Assembly: GCA_017882705.1 (NCBI GenBank)
Contig: JADGOZ010000085.1
Location: forward strand, 1 to 33,507
Length of the DNA stretch: 33,507 nt
Source of the DNA: Candidatus Nanopelagicales bacterium
GTDB lineage: Bacteria; Actinomycetota; Actinomycetes; S36-B12; CAIYMF01
Direction of reading: 5' to 3'
Positions 23,863-30,296 of this stretch are shown here, one piece after another; position 1 is the stretch's first letter, and each line of letters begins with the position of its first letter. The notes beneath the pieces are model-generated. The model was not told the DNA's origin. It ran no database searches and saw nothing but the letters and a program-made list of their open reading frames with translations. Made by a program: the position numbers and the translations under genes.

Positions 23863-24836
23863 TGGGTCAGGCCTCCCCGGTCGCGGACCTCGTCGCGAGG
23901 GCCCGCGAGGGACAGCCGCGCGCCGTGGCGCGGCTGATCTCCTACGTCGAGGACGGCGCGCCCGTCATGCGCGAGGTCACCTCGGCGCTCGCGCCCTTCG
24001 CCGGCCGCGCGCACGTCGTCGGCCTGACGGGCTCTCCGGGCGTGGGCAAGTCCACGACGACGTCAGCGCTGGTCGCGGAGTACCGCGCGCGAGGCCTGCG
24101 CGTGGGCGTCCTCGCCGTCGACCCGTCGTCGCCGTTCTCCGGCGGCGCGCTGCTCGGCGACCGCGTGCGGATGCAGGACCACGCCACCGACCCGGGCGTG
24201 TTCATCCGGTCGATGGCGTCTCGCGGCCACCTCGGGGGGCTCGCGTGGGCCACGCCGCAGGCGGTCCGTGTGCTCGACGCCGCGGGCTTCGACATCGTGC
24301 TGGTCGAGACCGTCGGCGTAGGTCAGAGCGAGGTCGAGGTGGCCGGAGCCGCGGACACGACGGTCGTGCTCCTCGCCCCCGGCATGGGCGACGGCGTCCA
24401 GGCGGCGAAGGCCGGGATCCTCGAGATCGGCGACGTGTTCGTGGTCAACAAGGCCGACCGCGACGGCGCCGACTCGACCGTGCGCGAACTGCGCCACATG
24501 ATCACGCTCGGCTCCGGCCCCCGGTCGGGCTCGAGCGACGACCCGTGGGCGCCGCCCGTGCTCAAGACCGTGGCGGCGCGTAAGGAGGGGATCGGCGAGG
24601 TCGTCGCCGCGCTCGACGACCATCTCGTGTGGCTCACCCGCACGGACGCCCTCGTCGAGCGCCGTCGGGCACGGGCCGAGTCCGAGATCGAGGCCATCGC
24701 GTTCGGCATGCTGCGCTCGCGGATCGGTGACCTGCGCGGCGACGCGCGCCTCGAGTCGCTGGCCGCGCGGGTCGTCGACGGGACGACCGACCCGTACGCC
24801 GCTGCCGACGCCCTCGTCGCCGGTCTCGCGCTGTAG
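23862..24836 (+). CDS. meaB: MeaB-family G-protein chaperone of a B12-dependent mutase
   Basis: A 324-residue SIMIBI-class GTPase (MeaB/ArgK/MMAA). It gates adenosylcobalamin loading of acyl-CoA mutases and ejects damaged cofactor. The P-loop GSPGVGKST spans residues 57-65. The Mg/switch I region has VDPSSPFSGGALLGDRVRM, Walker B is VLVETVGVGQSEVEV, and the guanine motif NKAD is near residue 197. The C-terminal helical dimerisation arm has RARAESEIEAI. The GTG start shares a G with the thiolase stop, giving tight coupling. Its client is presumably the ethylmalonyl-CoA mutase 16 kb away, or a methylmalonyl-CoA mutase elsewhere in the genome. Confidence 0.93.
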   Translation: MGQASPVADLVARAREGQPRAVARLISYVEDGAPVMREVTSALAPFAGRAHVVGLTGSPGVGKSTTTSALVAEYRARGLRVGVLAVDPSSPFSGGALLGDRVRMQDHATDPGVFIRSMASRGHLGGLAWATPQAVRVLDAAGFDIVLVETVGVGQSEVEVAGAADTTVVLLAPGMGDGVQAAKAGILEIGDVFVVNKADRDGADSTVRELRHMITLGSGPRSGSSDDPWAPPVLKTVAARKEGIGEVVAALDDHLVWLTRTDALVERRRARAESEIEAIAFGMLRSRIGDLRGDARLESLAARVVDGTTDPYAAADALVAGLAL

Positions 24837-24852
24837 CGCTGCCCGGCACGCA

Positions 24853-25608
24853 TCAGACGCGGGCGGCCGCGCGCTCCACGGTGAGCAGGCTCTCCTCGGC
24901 ATGCTCCGCGTGGTACGCCGTACCTCCGCCACGGAGGCCGAAGAGCCGCTTGCTCCAGAGCAGCCACACGACGGCCGCGATGTTCACCGCGAGCGCGAGG
25001 ACACGCAGCACGGTGACCTTGTTCATCAGCTCGTGGATCTCCAGCGGCAGGAACACGCTGGTCGCGACGACGGCGAAGTACTCGCCCCAGCGCTTGACCA
25101 TCCAGAGGCCGACGGCCTCGGTCGCCTGCAGCGCGGAGTAGGCGAACACACCGACGGCGATCCACGCCAGCGCCGTCGCGGACAGGCCGAGCGCGTCCTG
25201 CGCCCAGCGGGTGATGAACGAGCCGTCGATGTTCCAGCCGATCTGGTCGGCGAACGGGCGCAGCAGCGGGAAGTCGGCGTCCCACGCGCTCTGGATCGCG
25301 TCCTTGTTCCCGCGGAACCGCAGGATCCCCACGCCGAGCAGCAGGAGCAGCAGGGCCTTGAACGCGCGCTCGCACGCGAGCAGCCGCATGATCACGCGGT
25401 CGCGCAGCAGCCGACCGCGCGGGACCTCGGGCGCGGCGTCGGCCGGGCCGCTGCCGGCCGGACCGCCCACGGCGAAGTCGCCGCAGCGCAGACAGCGCCA
25501 CGCCTCGCCCGCGGGAGTGGTCACGTGCAGCCGCTCGCGCAGCGCCGGCTCATCGGGCGCGTACGTCGCGTGCCCGTGCCGGGAGCAGTGCCGCAGGTTC
25601 CAGTCCAC
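24853..25608 (-). CDS. DUF2127 membrane protein with an N-terminal Cys-rich segment
   Basis: A 251-residue protein. The first 55 residues contain Cys/His pairs (HCSRHGHATY and WRCLRCGDF) that look like a small zinc-binding knuckle. The DUF2127 membrane domain then follows, with about four helices (near 85-103, 137-158, 171-188 and 207-225). The sequence RWGEYFAVVATSVFLPLEIHE is the conserved centre. The function of the family is unknown. GTG 25608 is preceded on the minus strand by TAGAGT plus 7 nt, so it is probably leaderless. Its promoter region is shared with the divergent urease genes in only about 70 nt. It is convergent with meaB. Confidence 0.82.
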   Translation of the reverse strand: MDWNLRHCSRHGHATYAPDEPALRERLHVTTPAGEAWRCLRCGDFAVGGPAGSGPADAAPEVPRGRLLRDRVIMRLLACERAFKALLLLLLGVGILRFRGNKDAIQSAWDADFPLLRPFADQIGWNIDGSFITRWAQDALGLSATALAWIAVGVFAYSALQATEAVGLWMVKRWGEYFAVVATSVFLPLEIHELMNKVTVLRVLALAVNIAAVVWLLWSKRLFGLRGGGTAYHAEHAEESLLTVERAAARV

Positions 25609-25615
25609 GTCGGAG

Positions 25616-25621
25616 ACTCTA
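25616..25621 (-). promoter_or_regulatory. Candidate leaderless -10 box for the DUF2127 gene
   Basis: On the minus strand TAGAGT is followed by CTCCGAC (7 nt) and the GTG at 25608. No ribosome binding site lies in the gap. Confidence 0.4.
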
Positions 25622-25681
25622 GGCCGGGCCCGGTCCTGCTGAGCCACCACGCGTGCGGGTCGTGCTGCCAGGATGGGCGGC

Positions 25682-26473
25682 GTGCAGCTGACCCCCTCCG
25701 AGCGTGACCGCCTCCTGCTCTTCACGGTCGCCGAGCTCGCGCGCTCGCGTCGCGCCCGAGGCCTGCGGCTCAACGTCCCCGAGGCCACGGCGTTGATCGC
25801 CGACGCGGTCGCCGAGGCGGCCCGAGACGGCAAGCGGCACGAGGAGGCGATCGAGGTCGGCCGCTCCGTCCTCGGTCCCGACGACGTGCTCCCCGGCGTC
25901 TCCGACGTGCTCTACGACGTGAAGGTGGAAGCCCTCTTCGACGACGGCACGCGCCTGGTCGTCGTGCCCGACCCGATCGGCGCCGCGTCCCTCGGCGGAG
26001 ATGCCCCGGGTGCCGTGACCGTGGCGGCCGCGCCCGAGCGCGACGAGGCAGCCGACGCGGCGCGCCGCGCCGGCCTCGACGTCGTCGAGGTCGAGGTCGC
26101 GAACACCGCGACGGTGCCGATCACCGTGACGAGCCACTTCCACTTCCTCGAGGTGAACCCGCGGCTGTCGTTCGACCGGGCAGCGGCGTACGGCCGTCAC
26201 CTCGACATCGCCGCCGGGTCGAGCATCACGTTCGAGCCGGGGGAGTCGCGGCGCCTGGAGCTGGTGGCGATCCGCGGCGAGCGCGTCGTCGTCGGCATGG
26301 CCGGGTTCGTCGACGGCCCGCTCGACGCGCCTGGCGCGAAGGAGCGCGCGCTGGACCTGCTGCGCGCCACGGGATTCCTGGACAGTGCCTACGCCGGCAG
26401 CCCGCCCGATCCCGAGAGCGCCGTCGGTCGCGTGCGGGAGCACCTCGCGGCGCACCCGGAGGTGCAGGCATGA
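25682..26473 (+). CDS. ureAB: Urease gamma-beta fusion subunit
   Basis: A 263-residue fusion of the two small urease subunits. The gamma part is about residues 1-100 (LTPSERDRLLLFTVAELARSRRARGLRLN; LPGVSDVLYDVKVEALFDDGTRLV). The beta part is about 135-235 (VEVANTATVPITVTSHFHFLEVNPRLSFDR; GRHLDIAAGSSITFEPGE). A linker rich in Ala and Gly joins them, and the C-terminal tail of about 30 residues is extra. I chose GTG 25682, which begins at the usual gamma N-terminus with AGGA about 8 nt upstream; ATG 25673 is an alternative. The stop overlaps the alpha subunit start (ATGA). No ureE, F, G or D follows. Confidence 0.92.
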   Translation: MQLTPSERDRLLLFTVAELARSRRARGLRLNVPEATALIADAVAEAARDGKRHEEAIEVGRSVLGPDDVLPGVSDVLYDVKVEALFDDGTRLVVVPDPIGAASLGGDAPGAVTVAAAPERDEAADAARRAGLDVVEVEVANTATVPITVTSHFHFLEVNPRLSFDRAAAYGRHLDIAAGSSITFEPGESRRLELVAIRGERVVVGMAGFVDGPLDAPGAKERALDLLRATGFLDSAYAGSPPDPESAVGRVREHLAAHPEVQA

Positions 26474-28140
26474 CGCTCAACCCGAACGCCCAGGCCTCGA
26501 CGTACGGCCCGCGCACCGGCGACCGCGTCCGCCTCGGCGACACCGGACTGGTCGTGCAGGTCGAGGCGCACAGCCAGCCCGACGACGACGAGTTCCTCCT
26601 CGGCTTCGGCAAGACCGGGCGCGACGGCATCGGCATCCGCGCGGTGACCACCGCCGAGTCCGTCGACGTCGTCATCACGAACGTGCTCGTGATCGACGCG
26701 GTCCTCGGGATCCGCACGGCGAGCATCGGCATCAGCGGCGGCCGGATCGCCGGCGTCGGTCGTGCCGGGAACCCCGACACGAACGACGACGTCGACATCG
26801 TGATCGGCACCGGCACGATCGTGATCAACGGCGAGGGGCTCATCGCGACCGCAGGAGCCGTCGACACCCACGTGCACCTGCTCTCCCCGCGCGTGATGGA
26901 GGCGGCTCTCGCGTCCGGCGTCACCACGGTGATCGGCCAGGAGTTCGGACCGTTCTGGGGCGTCGGGGTCAGCGGTGCCGGTCCGCTCCGGTCCGCGTTC
27001 GCCGCGTTCGACGCCTATCCGATCAACGTCGGCCTGCTCGGTCGCGGCTCGGCCTCGCGCCGCGGCTCGATGGTCGAGGGTCTCGAGGCGGGCGTGTGCG
27101 GCTTCAAGGTGCACGAGGACACCGGCGCGCACCTTCGCTCGCTCGACACCTGCCTCACGGTGGCCGAGGAGTACGACGTCCAGGTGGCCGTCCACACCGA
27201 CGGGCTCAACGAAGGGCTGTCGGTCGAGGACACGCTCTCCGTGTCCGACGGCCGCGTGTTCCACGCGTACCACGTGGAGGGCTGTGGAGGCGGGCACACG
27301 CCGGACGTCCTGCGGCTCGCGGGGGTGCCGCACGTGCTCGCGTCGTCGACGAACCCGACGCTGCCGTTCGGCCGCGACGCAGTGGCCGAGCACTTCGCGA
27401 TGATCATGAACGTCCACGCGCTCAAGCCCGACCTGCCGAGCGACGCCGCGATCGTGCACGCGCGCGTGCGTGCCGCGACGATGGCCGCGGAGAACGTGCT
27501 GCACGACCGCGGCGTCATCCCGATCACGTCGAGCGACGCCCAGGGCATGGGGCGTGCGGGGGAGACCGTGCGCCGCACGTTCCAGCTCGCCTCGGTGCTC
27601 AAGCCCGCTGACGACGACAGCCCGCACGACAACGACCGCGTGCTGCGCTACCTCGCGAAGCTCACGGTCAACCCCGCGCTCGCCCACGGGCTCTCCCACG
27701 AGGTGGGCTCGCTGCAGACCGGTCGGATGGCCGACGTCGTGCTCTGGTCGCCCGCGTCCTTCGGCGCCAAGCCCTATCTCGTGCTCAAGTCGGGCCTCCC
27801 CGCGTGGGGCACTGTCGGCGACCCGAACGCCGTCGTCGACGTCGCCGAGCCGCGGCAGATCGCCGCACAGTTCGGCGGCATCGGCGGGGCGGCGGTCGAC
27901 CTCGCGGTCGTCTTCACCAACGGTGCCGCGGTCGACGCCGGGTCCGACGTCTTCCCGACCCGTCGGCGTCGCGTCGCCGTGCGCGGCTGCCGCGACGTGG
28001 GTCTCGCGCAGATGGTCCGGCACCGAGCCTCGGCCGGCGTCGTCGTCGACCCACGCGGCGGACGAGTCGAGCTCGACGGCGAGGAGCTGCGGATGGAACC
28101 GGTCGCGCAGGTGCCGCTCAGCCGCCTGTACTTCCTCTAG
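26470..28140 (+). CDS. ureC: Urease subunit alpha (orphan type)
   Basis: A 556-residue catalytic subunit that would hydrolyse urea to ammonia and carbamate at a dinuclear nickel site. The ligands are conserved with a -4 offset from Klebsiella after the first pair: His134 and His136 (DTHVH), carbamylated Lys213 (FKVHED), His242 (AVHTD), His268 (YHVEG region), and Asp356 (TSSDAQGMGR). The mobile flap is changed: the usual V-C-H-H reads N-V-H-A (314-317). The flap Cys319 equivalent is therefore Val315, while the catalytic His320 equivalent is kept as His316. It is translationally coupled to the gamma-beta fusion. No nickel-insertion genes are nearby, so activation must rely on genes elsewhere, or the complex may not be a urease at all. 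Confidence 0.9.
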   Translation: MTLNPNAQASTYGPRTGDRVRLGDTGLVVQVEAHSQPDDDEFLLGFGKTGRDGIGIRAVTTAESVDVVITNVLVIDAVLGIRTASIGISGGRIAGVGRAGNPDTNDDVDIVIGTGTIVINGEGLIATAGAVDTHVHLLSPRVMEAALASGVTTVIGQEFGPFWGVGVSGAGPLRSAFAAFDAYPINVGLLGRGSASRRGSMVEGLEAGVCGFKVHEDTGAHLRSLDTCLTVAEEYDVQVAVHTDGLNEGLSVEDTLSVSDGRVFHAYHVEGCGGGHTPDVLRLAGVPHVLASSTNPTLPFGRDAVAEHFAMIMNVHALKPDLPSDAAIVHARVRAATMAAENVLHDRGVIPITSSDAQGMGRAGETVRRTFQLASVLKPADDDSPHDNDRVLRYLAKLTVNPALAHGLSHEVGSLQTGRMADVVLWSPASFGAKPYLVLKSGLPAWGTVGDPNAVVDVAEPRQIAAQFGGIGGAAVDLAVVFTNGAAVDAGSDVFPTRRRRVAVRGCRDVGLAQMVRHRASAGVVVDPRGGRVELDGEELRMEPVAQVPLSRLYFL

Positions 28141-28182
28141 CGCGACGGTCCCCGAGACAGCGGTACGACGTGGCAGGTCATC

Positions 28183-28241
28183 GCTTCCCTGCCTGAAACC
28201 TCGTAAAACACAAGGGTTTGCGGGGTTTCAGGCAGGGAAGC
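28183..28241. repeat. 18-bp perfect inverted repeat (possible strong terminator or mobile repeat)
   Basis: The arm at 28183-28200 (GCTTCCCTGCCTGAAACC) is exactly reverse-complemented at 28224-28241. The 23-nt interior can add about seven more pairs including G-T wobbles, leaving a loop near 28208-28216. The interior is AT-richer than the surroundings. It lies between convergent ureC and the TetR gene, so a bidirectional terminator is the simplest reading. Its length and base composition also fit a dispersed palindromic repeat. Confidence 0.75.
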
Positions 28242-28335
28242 CGTCGTGTGGTGCGTGGTGCGCCGGATGCCGGACAGAGAGCGGCGGCAGGCGGAGGAGC
28301 GCGGTGGCCGAGCGGACGGGCCGGCAGGGGACGGG

Positions 28336-28962
28336 TCAGGCGGGCGGGACGCGCAGGGCGACGAGCACGGCGCTCGTGAGCGTCTCGATGAAGTCGTCGT
28401 CGACCTCGGCCTCGCGGACGAGGACGCGGTGGAGCAGGGCTCCTGCGAGGACGTCGTAGAGCAGGTCCAGCCGGGAGTCGGCCAGCCCGCGGGTGATCTC
28501 CCCACGGGCGACCGCGCGGTCGAGTCCGTCGGCGACGATCTGCCGCGCCGGCGTGATGACGCGTCCTTCGACCGCGGCGCGCAGCGCGGGGTCGCGGCCG
28601 GCCTCGGCGACCACAGCGAGGTAGGCGGCGCGGGCAGCAGGTCGGCTGTAGACGTCGGCGCAGGCCCGGATCGCGTTGCCGATGTCCTCCGCGGCGCCGC
28701 TGCCAGGAGCGGTTCGGGCCGCGGCCACCAGCTGGGCGACAGCCGCGACCGCGAGGTCGGCGCGGGAGGTGAAGCGGCGGTAGACGGTGGTCTTGGCCAC
28801 GCCGGCGCGGGCGGCGACGCCCTCCACGGTGAGCGCGGCCCAGCCGTCCTCGGCCAGCACGGCCCGGGTGGCCTCGAGGATCGCCTCGTCGGCGGCGACC
28901 GAGCGCGGACGACCGCGACCGCGCGTCGCGGTCGGGTCGGAGATCTCGGTGGCGCCGCTCAT
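28336..28962 (-). CDS. TetR/AcrR-family transcriptional regulator
   Basis: A 208-residue repressor. The N-terminal basic stretch (RGRGRPRS) is followed by the TetR helix-turn-helix (about residues 24-70: ILEATRAVLAEDGWAALTVEGVAARAGVAKTTVYRRF). The C-terminal ligand domain is of the TetR_C type (RVITPARQIVADGLDRAVARGEI). ATG 28962 is preceded by GGGAG, which can pair with CTCCC at 28973-28977. It is divergent from the small membrane protein gene at 29081. The 118-nt gap contains facing promoter-like elements over a single palindrome, suggesting control of both itself and the small gene. The ligand is unknown. Confidence 0.93.
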   Translation of the reverse strand: MSGATEISDPTATRGRGRPRSVAADEAILEATRAVLAEDGWAALTVEGVAARAGVAKTTVYRRFTSRADLAVAAVAQLVAAARTAPGSGAAEDIGNAIRACADVYSRPAARAAYLAVVAEAGRDPALRAAVEGRVITPARQIVADGLDRAVARGEITRGLADSRLDLLYDVLAGALLHRVLVREAEVDDDFIETLTSAVLVALRVPPA

Positions 28963-29014
28963 CGGGAGCACTCTCCCATGCCCGGGCACCGCTGCGGTGT
29001 TCCTCGTGGACGGT

Positions 29015-29043
29015 TTGACTGCTCGAGGGGATACTAATACGAT
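29015..29043 (+). promoter_or_regulatory. Sigma-70-type promoter of the small membrane protein gene
   Basis: TTGACT (29015-29020), a 17-nt spacer, and TACGAT (29038-29043) form the best housekeeping-type promoter in the window. The start would be near 29050, giving a leader of about 30 nt with a GAAGGAGG ribosome site. Confidence 0.65.
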
Positions 29044-29059
29044 ACGGAGCGTAGGGTAA
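29031..29059 (-). promoter_or_regulatory. Facing promoter candidate of the TetR gene
   Basis: On the minus strand TTACCC (29054-29059), a 17-nt spacer, and TAGTAT (29031-29036) form a moderate promoter directed at the TetR gene. It overlaps the opposing promoter, so RNA polymerase could not occupy both at once. Confidence 0.45.
29038..29053. promoter_or_regulatory. Candidate TetR operator
   Basis: TACGATACGGAGCGTA is an imperfect palindrome with matching TACG/CGTA ends and additional matched inner bases. It covers the -10 of the plus-strand promoter and the spacer of the minus-strand one. CTCGAG hexamers flank it at 29022-29027 and 29063-29068. Confidence 0.55.
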
Positions 29060-29080
29060 TTACTCGAGAAGGAGGCCGTC

Positions 29081-29284
29081 ATGGCTGCCACGCACACCGT
29101 CCGCGTCCCGCAGGCGACCCGCACGTCCTCGACCACCACCGCCGCCGGCGGGACGACCGCAGTCGCCGCGCAGGACCGCCGCCTCTGGCTCCAGGTCGGG
29201 CTCGCGTCCGCGGTCGGTGCCACCGCCGCGATGCTCGGCACCTGGGCGATCGTCGCCACCCAGACGCTCCAGATGCACTTCTGA
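29081..29284 (+). CDS. Small single-helix membrane protein, unknown function
   Basis: A 67-residue protein. The first 34 residues are polar and Thr/Ala-rich (TRTSSTTTAAGGTTA). One transmembrane helix follows (about 36-60, LWLQVGLASAVGATAAMLGTWAIVA), with a short tail TQTLQMHF. The ribosome site GAAGGAGG lies 5 nt before ATG and is the strongest in the window, which together with the good promoter argues for a real, well-expressed gene. It is divergent from TetR and probably repressed by it. I recognise no family. Confidence 0.7.
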   Translation: MAATHTVRVPQATRTSSTTTAAGGTTAVAAQDRRLWLQVGLASAVGATAAMLGTWAIVATQTLQMHF

Positions 29285-29339
29285 CCGACCCCTCGTCGCC
29301 GACGCCGACGACGTCCGTGCCGGATGGGATGATGGCGCG

Positions 29340-30278
29340 GTGAGCACCTCGTTCCCGCCGTCCCGGGTCCCGCTGCGCGGGGCCGTCGACCTGGCCGCGA
29401 TCGCCGCGGCCCGCGAGGCCCAGGCCGCCGCCGAGCAGCGGCTGGCCTCGGGCGAGGTCCCGCCCCCGGCGTCCCTGGTCGTCGAGGCCACCGAGGCCAC
29501 CTTCCAGACCGAGGTCATCGACCGGTCCTTCCAGGTCCCGGTGATCGTCGATCTCGGCACCGCGCGCTCCCAGGCGAGCGCCCTGCTCAGCCCCGTCCTC
29601 GAGAAGCTCGTCCGTGACGACGCCGGCGCGTGGCTGCTCGTGCGCATCGACGCCGAGCTCGAGCCTCGCATCGCCCAGGCGCTGCAGGCCCAGGCCGTGC
29701 CGACCGTCTACGCCATCATCAAGCAGCAGCCCATGGTGCTGTTCGAGGGCGTCGCCGACGAGACCCGGGTCCGCCAGATCCTCGACGAGGTCCTGCGCGT
29801 CGCTGCCGCCAACGGCCTCACCGGTCGGGTCGGCGACCCCGCGGCGGTCCCCGACGAGCCCGAGGCCGACCCGCGCTTCGACGCCGCCTACGACGCGATC
29901 GATGCGGGCGACTGGGACGCCGCCGACGCGGCTTACCGCGACATCCTGAGCACCCACCCCGCGGACCCCGACGCCCAGGCGGGGATCGGCCAGGTCGCGC
30001 TGCTGCGCCGGACCGACGGCGCCGACCCGGTCGCCGTGCTCGCTGCCGCCGACGCGGCACCGGACTCGCTCGAGGCTCAGGCGCTCGCCGCCGACGTCGA
30101 GCTCCTCACCGGGCGCGTCGACGAGGCCTTCGCACGGATCGTCGAGCTCGTCCGGCGTACCTCCGGCGACGAGCGGGCGGCCGCGAAGGACCACCTCATC
30201 GGGCTGTTCGCGCTCGTCGGCGACGCCGACCCGCGGGTGGGCAAGGCGCGGACCGCGCTCGCCAACGCGCTGTTCTGA
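29340..30278 (+). CDS. CnoX/YbbN-like co-chaperone with degenerate thioredoxin domain and TPR repeats
   Basis: A 312-residue protein. The thioredoxin-like domain (about 55-165) keeps the fold marks VIDRSFQVPVIVDLGTARSQASALLSPVLEKL, VRIDAE and the cis-Pro in QAVPTVYAI. The CxxC active site is replaced by a Cys-free stretch, so it cannot act as a disulfide reductase. The C-terminal half (about 190-310) is made of TPR-like helices (YDAIDAGDWDAADAAYRDIL and following) that end in RVGKARTALANALF. This is the YbbN/CnoX architecture, in which the protein holds unfolded clients and hands them to GroEL or DnaK. The start is GTG 29340; nearby ATGs are in other frames. It stands alone, convergent with the CDF transporter gene. 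Confidence 0.87.
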   Translation: MSTSFPPSRVPLRGAVDLAAIAAAREAQAAAEQRLASGEVPPPASLVVEATEATFQTEVIDRSFQVPVIVDLGTARSQASALLSPVLEKLVRDDAGAWLLVRIDAELEPRIAQALQAQAVPTVYAIIKQQPMVLFEGVADETRVRQILDEVLRVAAANGLTGRVGDPAAVPDEPEADPRFDAAYDAIDAGDWDAADAAYRDILSTHPADPDAQAGIGQVALLRRTDGADPVAVLAAADAAPDSLEAQALAADVELLTGRVDEAFARIVELVRRTSGDERAAAKDHLIGLFALVGDADPRVGKARTALANALF

Positions 30279-30296
30279 GCCGCGGCGCCAGCCCGT

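Noticed and set aside
26470-28140. Urease alpha as an inactive relic.
   Set aside because: All nickel ligands, the carbamylated Lys, the catalytic His and the coupled gamma-beta gene are intact. Only the flap Cys and the second flap His differ, and in Klebsiella the flap Cys is not essential.
28183-28241. CRISPR repeat or integron attC site at the long palindrome.
   Set aside because: There is only one copy, without spacers or repeated units, and the arms are perfectly complementary with no attC core sites, integrase or cassette genes nearby.
29500-29640. Active thioredoxin at the start of the CnoX-like protein.
   Set aside because: No cysteine is present at or near the active-site position, so thiol-disulfide chemistry is not supported.
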